DNA from: Sphaerisporangium fuscum
GTDB lineage: Bacteria; Actinomycetota; Actinomycetes; Streptosporangiales; Streptosporangiaceae
DNA length: 64,000 nt
Reading direction: 5' to 3'
Assembly (NCBI RefSeq): GCF_018531465.1
Contig: NZ_JAHDTF010000014.1
Span: 186,001 to 250,000 of the forward strand
Program-made: the position numbers and the translations under genes
Shown here: positions 57,025 through 64,000 of the stretch, in pieces
Layout of the letters: every line of letters begins with the position of its first letter
Position numbering within the stretch: position 1 is the stretch's first letter
Notes under the pieces: generated by a model
Databases searched by the model: none
Told to the model about the DNA's origin: nothing
The model's input: the letters and a program-made list of their open reading frames with translations, nothing else

Positions 57025-57076
57025 AGTTGATTACATAGCTCTCCACAACTGTTCTTCGCACTTCAGACCGTTGATT
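57025..57076. promoter_or_regulatory. Candidate Lrp-binding sites in the decarboxylase/Lrp divergent promoter
   Basis: GTTGATT occurs at 57026-57032 and 57070-57076, 44 bases (about four helical turns) apart and each followed by CATA within 7 bases. An inverted CAACT (57046-57050) lies between. AT-rich region with phased repeats suits an Lrp-type protein. Confidence 0.45.
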
Positions 57077-57152
57077 GTTCATATTTCCGCTGTCGCGGGT
57101 CGGATTGGGGGGTCGTGTGGCGGACAGGTGACGGTCATGCTTCCATTGCGGG

Positions 57153-58187
57153 GTGAGCGATGCCCTCCAAGACAGCCGCGAAGTGCAGGATCCGCCCGCT
57201 CTGGACGAGATCGACCGGCGGATCATCGCCGAACTGCAGGACGACGGCAGGCGGACCTACGGGCGCATCGCCGAAGCGGTCGGGCTCACCGAGGCGCCGA
57301 CCCGGCAGCGGGTGGCCCGCCTGACCGGGTCCGGGCTGATCGAGATCGTGGCCATCACCAACCCCGGCGCCTTCGGCTTCCGGCTGCGGGTCGCGGTCGG
57401 CCTGCGCTGCGAGGGCGACCTCGACGCCATCGCAGCCGCGATCAGCGAGGTGGAGGAGGTCGACTGGCTGGTCGCCACCGGGGGCCGCTACGACCTGATG
57501 GCCGAGCTCCGCTGCGTGGACGAGCAGCACCTGTACGGCCTGCTCGTCGAGCGCATGCGCGCGGTCCCCGGGGTGCGCGACGTCGAGACCTTCCTGTATC
57601 TCAACCTGTTCAAGGCCTCATACTCCTGGCCCCCTGGCTCGGGCAGGCGGGTGCCGGACGAGCTGGCCGGCGCCCGGCGGTGCCCTCCGGTCCTGCCCGC
57701 GCTGACCGGCGACGGCGAGGAGGTGACGCTGGACGCGATCGACCGGCGCATCGTCGCCGAACTGCAGGAGGACGGGCGTCGGACCTACGGCCGGATCGCC
57801 GAGGCGGTCGGGCTCAGCCTCGCCCCGACCAGGCAGCGGGTGGCGCGCCTGATCGACACGGGCGTCATCAAGATCGCAGCCATCATCAACCCTAGGAAGG
57901 TGAGCTTCCTGCACCGCGCCGCCATCGGCCTGCGGTGCGAGGGCGACCTCGACGTGATCGCCGCGGCGATCACGCAGGTCGACGAGGTCGAATGGCTGGT
58001 GGCCACCGCGGGCCGCTACGACCTGATGGCGGAGGTCGGCCACCTCGACGCCGCGCACCTGCACCGGCTGGTGACCGACCGCATCCGCACGGTGCCCGGC
58101 GTGCGCGAGGTCGAGATCATGGTGTTCCTGTCCATCTTCAAGGTCAGGTATCCGTGGCCGCCCCGGATGACACGGGTCTACCCGTAG
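57153..58187 (+). CDS. Duplicated two-module Lrp/AsnC regulator
   Basis: 344 residues from GTG. Two complete Lrp units in one chain. Unit 1 (about 17-165) starts 'LDEIDRRIIAELQDDGRRTYGRIAEAVGLTEAPTRQRVARL'. Unit 2 (about 190-340) starts 'LDAIDRRIVAELQEDGRRTYGRIAEAVGLSLAPTRQRVARL'. Each is followed by a RAM domain ('VEEVDWLVATGGRYDLMAEL' and 'VDEVEWLVATAGRYDLMAEV'). The halves are near-identical in the HTH, so a single-chain dimer produced by recent tandem duplication and fusion is likely. Probably controls the flanking catabolic genes. Confidence 0.92.
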   Translation: MSDALQDSREVQDPPALDEIDRRIIAELQDDGRRTYGRIAEAVGLTEAPTRQRVARLTGSGLIEIVAITNPGAFGFRLRVAVGLRCEGDLDAIAAAISEVEEVDWLVATGGRYDLMAELRCVDEQHLYGLLVERMRAVPGVRDVETFLYLNLFKASYSWPPGSGRRVPDELAGARRCPPVLPALTGDGEEVTLDAIDRRIVAELQEDGRRTYGRIAEAVGLSLAPTRQRVARLIDTGVIKIAAIINPRKVSFLHRAAIGLRCEGDLDVIAAAITQVDEVEWLVATAGRYDLMAEVGHLDAAHLHRLVTDRIRTVPGVREVEIMVFLSIFKVRYPWPPRMTRVYP

Positions 58188-59200
58188 CCGGCGGGGCCGT
58201 AGGGGCCGTCAGCGTCCCTGCGGTGCACCAGCAGGGAGCGCCGGAACGACAACACCGGTTCGCCGCGCTGGTTCAGCGCCCGCGTGATGACCGACAGGAC
58301 CCCCTCGGCGGGGCGCGACCTCGACGGGCGGGCGTCGAGGATCTCCGACTCGGCTCGTACGGTGTCACCCGCGCGCACCGGTGTCGGCAGCTCGATGTCG
58401 TACCAGCCGAGGTTCGCCACGACCCGTCCGAAGGTGCGCGTCGACGCGGTCGCGGCGGCGGCGAGCACGAACATCTCGGTGACCAGGGGCGGATCTTCGT
58501 GGTAGCCGGGTGCGAACTCCATCGACCTGCGGGCCTGCCCGATCGCCTCCTCGTGGAGAAAGGTGTATCCGGGGTGGTGGACGAACCGCTCGCCCGGCCG
58601 GCAGTCCTCGAAGAACAGGCCGTAGCGTTCCCGCAGGTCGCCGTCGACCAGGTCGTAGGCCGCGAACCTCGGCTCGGCCACCGGCGGACCGCCGGGATCG
58701 GCGTCCGGGCCACGCCCCCGACGGTAGATCTCCGCTCGGTAGCTCAGATCGATCACCTCGGCGCCGGACGCGTTCAGCCCACGCGTGCGCACCCATACGA
58801 CGCCGGCGTCCGGATCGCCGCCGGGGTCCACCGCGAGGATCTCCGACTCGGCGTACAGGGTGTCGCCGCCGAACACCGGCGCCCGCAGGCCGATCTCGTC
58901 AAGCCCCGGCAGCCTGCGCCGCCGGGCGAACGTCTTGGCGCACAGGCCGATCACCCGCTGCGCGGTGAGCGTGCTGACCATCAGCGGTCTGCCCCACGCG
59001 GTGTGCCCGGCGTAGGCGGCGTCGAAGTGCAGCATCGCGGAGTTCATCGTGTCCAGCGCATGCTCGGTGTTGTCCTGCTGGGACAAGGTGACTCCCGGCC
59101 GGTGCCGGAAGCGCTGTCCCGCGGCGAAATCCTCGAAGTCGAGCCCGAACCGCTCGGCGTACCTGCCGGGAGCGAGCAGGTAGTACGCGGAGAACGTCAT
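58178..59200 (-). CDS. Double-hotdog MaoC-like acyl-CoA hydratase
   Basis: 340 residues with two hotdog domains: 'YAERFGLDFEDFAAGQRFRHRPGVTLSQQDNTEHAL' (1-155) and 'RYGLFFEDCRPGERFVHHPGYTFLHEEAIGQARRSMEF' (190-330). Each ends 'GVVWVRTRGLNASGAEV' or 'GVLSVITRALNQRGEPVLSF'. The length and repeat match mesaconyl-CoA hydratase (Mch)-type enzymes. The R-hydratase-2 motif is absent, also as in Mch. The ATG overlaps the CitE-like stop (ATGA). Expected to hydrate an unsaturated C5-dicarboxylyl-CoA or similar. 3' end overlaps the Lrp gene end by 10 bases. Confidence 0.8.
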   Translation of the reverse strand: MTFSAYYLLAPGRYAERFGLDFEDFAAGQRFRHRPGVTLSQQDNTEHALDTMNSAMLHFDAAYAGHTAWGRPLMVSTLTAQRVIGLCAKTFARRRRLPGLDEIGLRAPVFGGDTLYAESEILAVDPGGDPDAGVVWVRTRGLNASGAEVIDLSYRAEIYRRGRGPDADPGGPPVAEPRFAAYDLVDGDLRERYGLFFEDCRPGERFVHHPGYTFLHEEAIGQARRSMEFAPGYHEDPPLVTEMFVLAAAATASTRTFGRVVANLGWYDIELPTPVRAGDTVRAESEILDARPSRSRPAEGVLSVITRALNQRGEPVLSFRRSLLVHRRDADGPYGPAGYG

Positions 59201-60057
59201 GCGCCACCTCCCGCGCGTTCGATGACGAGCCGGGCGCGGCGCACCTGGGCGGCGTCGATCATCGATCCGCGAAAGCGGACCGCCCCGCCGTCCTCGGCCG
59301 CCCGCAGCACCGCGTGCGCGTCGGCGACCTGCCGCGCCGTCGGCGTGAACGCCTGCCTGACGCCGTCCACCTGCTTGGGGTGGATCGCGAACTTGCCGGT
59401 GAAGCCCAGCGCGCGGGCGCGGCGGCACTCCTCGGCGAGCACGGCGGCGGAGTCCAGGTCGAAGCAGGGCATGTCGAGTGCGCTGATCCCGGCCGCCCCC
59501 GCGGCCCAGATCAGGCGAGCCCGCGCAGGCAGCATCGGCTCCCAGGCCGGCTCGGCGCCCAGTGCCGCGGCCAGGTCGGCGCCACCGAAACCGAGGGCGA
59601 CCACGTGCGGGTCGGCGGCGGCGATCTCCGCGGCGTGTTCGAGCCCCGCGCCGGACTCGATGGCGCACACCAGCTCACCAGGCCAGTTCCGGCCGCCGAG
59701 CACCTGAGTGCACAGCCGCGCCTCGGCCGCCGACTCGACCTTCGGTAGGACGACGAAGTCCGGAAACCCGGCCGGACCCTCGAGCAGGGCCGCGAGATCA
59801 CGGATTCCGTCGGGTGTGGTGAGCGCGTTGACCCGCACCCCGACCGGCAGAACCCGGGTGGTCTCGACCGCGCGGGCGGCGGCTTCGCGGGCGGCCGGTT
59901 TGTTCGCGGGGGCGACCGAGTCCTCCAGGTCGATCACCACCGCGTCCGCCCCCGCGCTCAGTGCGCGTGCGATCCGCTCGGGCCTGTCGCCGGGCACGAA
60001 AAGGATCACCCGGGCCGTGTCGATGCTTCTGCCACCACGGTGCTTCTCGATGCTCAT
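59197..60057 (-). CDS. CitE/HpcH-family CoA-ester lyase
   Basis: 286 residues, TIM barrel: 'RVILFVPGDRPERIARALSAGADAVVIDLEDSVAPANKPAAREAA' (Mg-binding E/D and CoA contacts), 'GVRVNALTTPDGIRDLAALL', 'GFPDFVVLPKVESAAEARL', 'LVCAIESGAGLEHAAEIAAADPHVVALGFGGADLAAALG', 'KFAIHPKQVDGV'. Matches the malyl/citramalyl/beta-methylmalyl-CoA lyase group. Overlaps both neighbours (ATGA), so hydratase and lyase are made together, consistent with hydration then retro-Claisen cleavage. Confidence 0.88.
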   Translation of the reverse strand: MSIEKHRGGRSIDTARVILFVPGDRPERIARALSAGADAVVIDLEDSVAPANKPAAREAAARAVETTRVLPVGVRVNALTTPDGIRDLAALLEGPAGFPDFVVLPKVESAAEARLCTQVLGGRNWPGELVCAIESGAGLEHAAEIAAADPHVVALGFGGADLAAALGAEPAWEPMLPARARLIWAAGAAGISALDMPCFDLDSAAVLAEECRRARALGFTGKFAIHPKQVDGVRQAFTPTARQVADAHAVLRAAEDGGAVRFRGSMIDAAQVRRARLVIERAGGGA

Positions 60058-61259
60058 ATCACGCCCAGTGCGCGCAGTTCGTCCAGGTCGGCGGCCGTTC
60101 TGCCCAGTGCGGTGAGCACCTCGCCGGTGTGCTCGCCGAGGGTGGGCGCGCAGGTGGGCGGTCGTGCCGGGCCGTCGGTCCTGATCGGGGCGGCGATCAT
60201 CCGCAGCACGTCGCCCGTGCCCACATCGATCCGCTCCACCCGGTCGCCGTCCAGGACCATGGGGCTGTCCATGGCCTCGGTCAGTGTCAGGATGGGCGCG
60301 GCGGGCACCGCGTCGCCGAAGACCGCCAGCCACTCGGCCGTCGTGTGCCTGGACAGCTCCCCGTCGAGCAGGCCGGTCAGCTCGTCCCTGGCCGCCAGCC
60401 GGTCGGCGAACGTACGGAACCTCGGCTCCTCGCCCCACTCGGGACGCCCGATCCGCGCGCACAGCAGCGGCCAGAACTTCTCCTTGTTGCACATCAGGTA
60501 GATCCAGCCGTCCGCGGTGCGGTAGCTCTGGCACGGGGTGAGGGACGGATGCGCCGAGCGGGGCAGCCGGGAGGTGCGCAGCCCGCCGTTCAGGTACCAG
60601 TGCGCCGGGTAGTTGAGGCTGAACAGCGCCACGTCGAACAGGCTGACGTCCACGTCACCCCCCACGCCCGTCGCCCGCGCCCGCAGGATGCCGCTGACCG
60701 TGGCGAGGGCGAGCACCACGCCGCCGGTCAGGTCGATCATGGAGACGCCCATCCGGGACGGCGGGCCGTCCGGCTCACCGGTCAGGTCGAAGTACCCCAG
60801 CTCCGCCTGCATCAGGTAGTCGTAACCCGGCCGCGCCGCCCGCTCGCCCGTGCGACCGTAGCCGGTGAGGTGCCCGCACACGATCCGCGGGTTGGCCGCG
60901 CGCAGCCGGTCGAAGGTGAGGCCCAGCCGACCGGGTACGTCGCCGCGGAGGTTGCTGACCACCGCGTCGGCGCTCGCGGCCAGCTCGGACAGGATCTGCC
61001 GGCCCTTGTCGTGCGCCAGGTTCAGGGTGAGGCTCTTCTTGCCGCCGTTGAGCCCCTGGAAGAAGACGCTACGCGCGGTCTCCGGCAGGTCGTCGCGGAA
61101 CAGCGGGCCCACCGAACGGGACACGTCGCCGTCGCCCGGCTGCTCGATCTTGATGACCTCGGCGCCGAGATGCCCGAGGAGCTGCGTGCCGAACGGCGCC
61201 GCGCCGTACTGCTCGACCGCGAGCACCCGCACACCGCTGAGCAAGTTGGTGCGCATCAT
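60054..61259 (-). CDS. CaiB/BaiF family CoA-transferase
   Basis: 401 residues. 'LLSGVRVLAVEQYGAAPFGTQLLGHLGAEVIKIEQPGDGDVSR' (class III start), 'LNGGKKSLTLNLAHDKGRQIL', 'VVSNLRGDVPGRLGLTFDRLRAANPRIVCGHLTGYG' and catalytic Asp in 'RPGYDYLMQAELGYFDLTGE'. 'RFRTFADRLAARDEL' near the C-terminus. First gene of the CaiB-lyase-hydratase operon; presumably activates the pathway acid to its CoA thioester or moves CoA between two positions of an intermediate. ATG at 61256 is an equal start choice (GGAGA just upstream). Confidence 0.9.
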   Translation of the reverse strand: MMRTNLLSGVRVLAVEQYGAAPFGTQLLGHLGAEVIKIEQPGDGDVSRSVGPLFRDDLPETARSVFFQGLNGGKKSLTLNLAHDKGRQILSELAASADAVVSNLRGDVPGRLGLTFDRLRAANPRIVCGHLTGYGRTGERAARPGYDYLMQAELGYFDLTGEPDGPPSRMGVSMIDLTGGVVLALATVSGILRARATGVGGDVDVSLFDVALFSLNYPAHWYLNGGLRTSRLPRSAHPSLTPCQSYRTADGWIYLMCNKEKFWPLLCARIGRPEWGEEPRFRTFADRLAARDELTGLLDGELSRHTTAEWLAVFGDAVPAAPILTLTEAMDSPMVLDGDRVERIDVGTGDVLRMIAAPIRTDGPARPPTCAPTLGEHTGEVLTALGRTAADLDELRALGVI

Positions 61260-61290
61260 TCTCCATTCAGTTGCATGATGACTCCCTAGT

Positions 61291-61335
61291 GACGATTTAA
61301 GGAAGTGTTTGGCGCGAATGCTACACATAATCGTC
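61291..61335. promoter_or_regulatory. Inverted repeat in the CaiB/acyl-CoA dehydrogenase divergent promoter
   Basis: GACGATT (61291-61297) and AATCGTC (61329-61335), perfect 7 bp arms 31 bases apart. CATAAT (61326-61331) within the right arm is a possible -10 box for the dehydrogenase. Likely a two-site operator. Confidence 0.45.
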
Positions 61336-61358
61336 GCCAAGCCCTACAGTCTCCAGCT

Positions 61359-62519
61359 ATGAACTTTCAGCTCACCGATGATCAAGAAGCCATCCGGCTC
61401 GCCGTCCGCGACGTCTGCGCCCGCTTCCCCGGCCGGTACTGGCGCGAGCTGGAGGCGAACGGCGAGTACCCGGAGGAGTTCGTCCGCGTCATGACCGAGC
61501 TCGGCTGGCTGGCCACGCTCATCCCCGAGGAGTACGGCGGCGGCGGGCTCGGCGTCACCGAGGCCGGGATCATCCTGGAGGAGATCCACCGGTCGGGCGG
61601 GCACGCAGGCGCCTGTCACGCCCAGATGTACACGATGGGCACCGTGCTGCGGCACGGCAGCGAGGAGCAGAAGAAGCGCTACCTGCCGGAGATCGCCGCG
61701 GGCCGGCTACGTCTGCAGGCGTTCGGGGTGACCGAGCCCGACGCGGGCTCCGACACCACCAAGATCACGACCAGGGCGGTGCGCGATGGCGACCACTACG
61801 TCATCAACGGGCAGAAGGTCTTCACGTCCAGGATCGCCTACTCGGACCTGATGCTGCTGCTGGCCCGCACGACCCCCGCGACCGAGGTGACGCGGAAGAC
61901 CGACGGCCTGTCGGTCTTCCTGGTGGACCTGCGGGAGGCCGGGCCGAGCGTGGCGTGGCAGCGCATTCCCGTGATGTCCGCCCACCACAGCTACCAGGTG
62001 TTCATCGACGACCTGCGAGTGCCAGCCGAGAACCTGATCGGCGGGGAGGGACGCGGCTTCCCCTGCATCCTGGACGGAATGAACGCCGAACGTGTCCTGG
62101 TGGCGTCAGAGGCCCTAGGCGACGGCCGCTTCCTGATCGAGCGGGCCGTCGACTACGCCTCCAAGCGGGAGGTCTTCGACCGTCCGATCGGCGCCAACCA
62201 GGGCGTCCAGTTCCCCCTCGCCCAGGCCCACGCCCAGTTGGCGGCCGCCTCGCTCATGCGCTTCCACGCGGCCGACCTGTACGACCGAGGTCTGCCGTGC
62301 GGGGCCGAGGCCAACACCGCGAAGCTTCTAGCCTCGCAGGCATCCTGGGCGGCAGCCAACGCGGCCATGACCGCCTTCGGCGGCAACGGCTTCGCCGTCG
62401 AGTTCGACGTGGAACGCAAGTTCCGCGAAACCAAGCTCCTGGAGATCGCCCCGGTCAGCAACAACCTCGTCCTGTCCTACCTCGGCCACCGCGTACTCGG
62501 CCTACCACGCTCATACTGA
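61359..62519 (+). CDS. Acyl-CoA dehydrogenase
   Basis: 386 residues, full family layout: N-terminal helices 'MNFQLTDDQEAIRLAVRDVCARFPGRYWRELEANGEYPEEF', 'GWLATLIPEEYGGGGLGVTEAGIILEEI', FAD/CoA motif 'FGVTEPDAGSDTTKITTRAVRDGDHYVINGQKVFTSRI'. C-terminal 'ERVLVASEALGDGRFLIERAVDYASKREVFDRPIGANQGVQFPLAQAHAQL' and 'FGGNGFAVEFDVERKFRETKLLEIAPVSNNLVL' (catalytic-base region). Divergent from the CaiB-lyase-MaoC operon, giving a likely oxidise, hydrate, cleave sequence. Confidence 0.92.
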   Translation: MNFQLTDDQEAIRLAVRDVCARFPGRYWRELEANGEYPEEFVRVMTELGWLATLIPEEYGGGGLGVTEAGIILEEIHRSGGHAGACHAQMYTMGTVLRHGSEEQKKRYLPEIAAGRLRLQAFGVTEPDAGSDTTKITTRAVRDGDHYVINGQKVFTSRIAYSDLMLLLARTTPATEVTRKTDGLSVFLVDLREAGPSVAWQRIPVMSAHHSYQVFIDDLRVPAENLIGGEGRGFPCILDGMNAERVLVASEALGDGRFLIERAVDYASKREVFDRPIGANQGVQFPLAQAHAQLAAASLMRFHAADLYDRGLPCGAEANTAKLLASQASWAAANAAMTAFGGNGFAVEFDVERKFRETKLLEIAPVSNNLVLSYLGHRVLGLPRSY

Positions 62520-62722
62520 GTGGGCGTTTTGCAGGTTCGTGATTTGCGTTGCCGCAGGTGGGCCGGTGGGTGGTTCGCGCAGGACAGCCCGAGCGCGAGC
62601 GGAGGCGAAAATCGTCGAGCCACCTATCGAAGGCGCACCAGAACGCCTATTCAACTGATGCAGGTCACAGGCCGCCCACCTGCTGCGCGACCGATACCGC
62701 AGGGGCGATCACAGGGGGACAA

Positions 62723-62821
62723 ATGCTCACAGAACGCCCTCTCGCGGACACCAACGTCGTCGCACTCGCCCGTCACCTCCTGACCATCGGCTATCAGCCG
62801 CCATCCGCGGACACCCGGTGA
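62723..62821 (+). CDS. 32-residue small ORF coupled to a membrane protein
   Basis: ATG with GGGGG 5 bases upstream encodes 'MLTERPLADTNVVALARHLL', then 'TIGYQPPSADTR'. Its TGA overlaps the GTG start of the next gene (GTGA), a sign of translational coupling. Helical, no known family. Could be a leader or a small partner protein. 62520-62722 upstream shows no gene. Confidence 0.45.
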   Translation: MLTERPLADTNVVALARHLLTIGYQPPSADTR

Positions 62822-63579
62822 TATGTATGGATGCGGCGTTCTGGGCGGGAGCCCGGCGACAGATGTGGAGGGCACACATGGCGCGCCTGCCGAAATCCCT
62901 TCTGATCGCCTTGTCACTCGTATCCATCGGCTCATTTGCCTGCTCGCTCTATTTGGAGGCGACGCGGCTCGATTTCTTGCAGGCGCACCCGATCATGGTG
63001 AACTTGATATCCGGAGTCGTCGGGTTCTCCACAGCCGCCGTCGTGGTCGGCGTCGGATTCAACTGGTACACAACCCGCATCCACGCCGGACGGCATTCGA
63101 TTGAGATCAAGATCGCAGTACGTAACGTTCTCGAGGCGTGGATCCCGGTCATCGGCCTCAATATCCGTTCGGAGGAAGCATACTATCTGGTCTATAACAT
63201 GCTGGCGCTCGCGAGATATTCACCACGTTCCATCGGCCGTATTCTGCAGCTCTTCCAAATGCAGAAGGCCGGCGAAGTGCCTCCCGTAAATCTCAGCCGG
63301 AATGACAAGCTCGCCCAGATCTCCTCGATCATCCATGTCGTGATCCCGTCGCTGTTGGGCCTCCTAGGCGAGACCGGCCAGTTCAGCGAAACACGCTCAA
63401 TAGCCGAGCGCGACTTTCAGATCGCCAAGGAGAAGGCTCTCCCAAGGCGCGGAATCGACGAGAGTATGGAGCAGTTGCGGCACACTGTCGGGCAACTGAT
63501 CGGAGAGGTATTGCGGCACCCCACCATAAAACAAGGTATGGAAGTGGGGCCTTGGAAGTGGCCGTGGAGTTCCGCATAG
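62818..63579 (+). CDS. Two-TM membrane protein with long cytoplasmic domain, unknown function
   Basis: 253 residues from GTG (or 233 from the ATG at 62878, 'MARLPKSLLIALSLVSIG'). TM1 'SLLIALSLVSIGSFACSLYLEA', TM2 'MVNLISGVVGFSTAAVVVGVGF' with a helical cytoplasmic tail of ~170 residues. Codon use is much less GC-rich than the flanking genes (many AT-ending codons), suggesting horizontal acquisition. Similar general design to the single-TM protein at 49894. Confidence 0.6.
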   Translation: MICMDAAFWAGARRQMWRAHMARLPKSLLIALSLVSIGSFACSLYLEATRLDFLQAHPIMVNLISGVVGFSTAAVVVGVGFNWYTTRIHAGRHSIEIKIAVRNVLEAWIPVIGLNIRSEEAYYLVYNMLALARYSPRSIGRILQLFQMQKAGEVPPVNLSRNDKLAQISSIIHVVIPSLLGLLGETGQFSETRSIAERDFQIAKEKALPRRGIDESMEQLRHTVGQLIGEVLRHPTIKQGMEVGPWKWPWSSA

Positions 63580-63636
63580 GGTTGTCGCGTGGCGGCGGGT
63601 TGACATGGACGATGTTGGGGACGCACAGCAACGAAC

Positions 63637-63786
63637 GTGTACAGGTACGACGTCACCACGCGGGAGGGGTACGAGGTCCTGCGGGACATCCGGGAACTCC
63701 GGCTGGCCACCATGGCGGCCCAGGCCACCGGCGAGAACCCCGGCCACCGGGAGGAGTTCGCCGCCACCATGCGCCGTGAGCGTTGA
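63637..63786 (+). pseudogene. Phosphotransferase-like C-terminal remnant
   Basis: GTG-TGA frame of 49 codons: 'VTTREGYEVLRDIRELRLATMAAQATGENPGHREEFAATMR'-like end. 'REGYE..LRD-RELRL-TMAAQ' resembles the C-terminal helix of aminoglycoside-phosphotransferase-fold kinases. No ribosome binding site and no upstream part, so a truncated remnant is more likely than a small gene. Confidence 0.45.
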
Positions 63787-63798
63787 ACGCCCGCCCGG

Positions 63799-64000
63799 TC
63801 AGCCGACGGGCTTGGTGAACTCCAGGCCGTCGAACCGGAACACCGTGACGCGGCCGGGGTGGTCGCCGACCGCCAGCAGCCGGCCATCGGCGGAGAACTC
63901 AACCGTGCGGTAATAGAGCGACGGTTCGCCGGGTACGACAAAGCGCGGCTCCAGCGGCTGTCCGGTCGTGACGTCATAAACGATGACCGGACCTCGGATG
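63799..64000 (-). CDS. WD40-repeat protein, C-terminal end (cut by window edge)
   Basis: Frame open from the window edge to TGA at 63801-63799: 'GPVIVYDVTTGQPLEPRFVV', 'YYRTVEFSADGRLLAVGDHP' and 'GRVTVFRFDGLEFTKPVG'. 'FSADGRLLAVGD...VTVFR' is the WD40/beta-propeller repeat pattern, as in proteins where a Ser/Thr kinase or NACHT head precedes the propeller. Upstream domains lie outside the window. Confidence 0.65.
   Translation of the reverse strand, partial: IRGPVIVYDVTTGQPLEPRFVVPGEPSLYYRTVEFSADGRLLAVGDHPGRVTVFRFDGLEFTKPVG

Noticed and set aside
57935..59707. A 590-codon plus-strand frame
   Set aside because: Overlaps the double Lrp in another frame and is antisense to the MaoC and CitE genes, which have strong family motifs.

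Overview
The window is GC-rich DNA from an actinomycete. Evidence includes frequent GTG/TTG starts with GGAGG-type ribosome binding sites, ATGA/GTGA stop-start overlaps, three ECF sigma factors, WXG100-like proteins, an actinobacterial LexA and a remnant of a mycothiol-dependent-isomerase-like gene. A Streptosporangiales genus is my best guess, by inference only. No rRNA, tRNA or CRISPR array was seen. Both ends cut genes: a GNAT acetyltransferase on the left and a WD40-type protein on the right.

1-21 kb is a mosaic of small regulator/effector units. It holds a zinc-less quinone oxidoreductase, a WXG100-like pair, a RibD/DHFR-fold reductase, a SigG-like ECF sigma, a methyltransferase, a TetR/oxidoreductase divergent pair with a palindromic operator, a GT1 glycosyltransferase, a chimeric pseudogene, an amidohydrolase, a DinB protein, an ArsR/MFS divergent pair, an ECF41 (SigJ-type) sigma factor next to an FAD oxidoreductase with a perfect CRP-class palindrome between them, an erythromycin-esterase-family protein, an MFS exporter, and an ECF sigma with a coupled single-TM partner.

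21-36 kb holds three self-contained regulons whose operators can be read from the sequence. A MocR regulator shares a ~50 bp element with the promoter of a berberine-bridge-type oxidase. A TetR shares a 25 bp element with the divergent promoter of an MBL hydrolase/MFS operon and an AtzG-like/amidase operon. An Lrp protein is divergent from an EamA exporter plus DUF2000 pair. A cupin/LysR pair and a two-component system follow.

36-46 kb carries twin CBS-BON proteins, a secreted cupredoxin, LexA followed by a 31 bp tandem repeat that grew out of its own stop codon, a large TPR-rich regulator-like protein, and a cytochrome P450/3Fe-4S ferredoxin pair beside a dead TetR gene.

46-47.3 kb is the most interesting part. 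A 19-codon leader ORF with a perfect Shine-Dalgarno is followed by a hairpin that buries the Shine-Dalgarno of a GNAT acetyltransferase gene, and an IF-1 paralogue lies downstream on the same strand. This looks like a translation-attenuation operon that senses ribosome-targeting drugs.

48-54.5 kb is a mobile-element graveyard: a split IS21 istA, an integrase tail and an IS3 fragment. It encloses a hemopexin-like protein, a small membrane/coiled-coil protein and a GlxA-type regulator with an HD-domain protein. 55-62.5 kb is a catabolic cluster (PLP decarboxylase-like, VOC, double-hotdog MaoC hydratase, CitE-type lyase, CaiB CoA-transferase, acyl-CoA dehydrogenase) with a duplicated two-module Lrp regulator, probably for a C5 dicarboxylate/branched acyl-CoA. 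The right end has an atypical small-ORF/membrane-protein pair and gene remnants.
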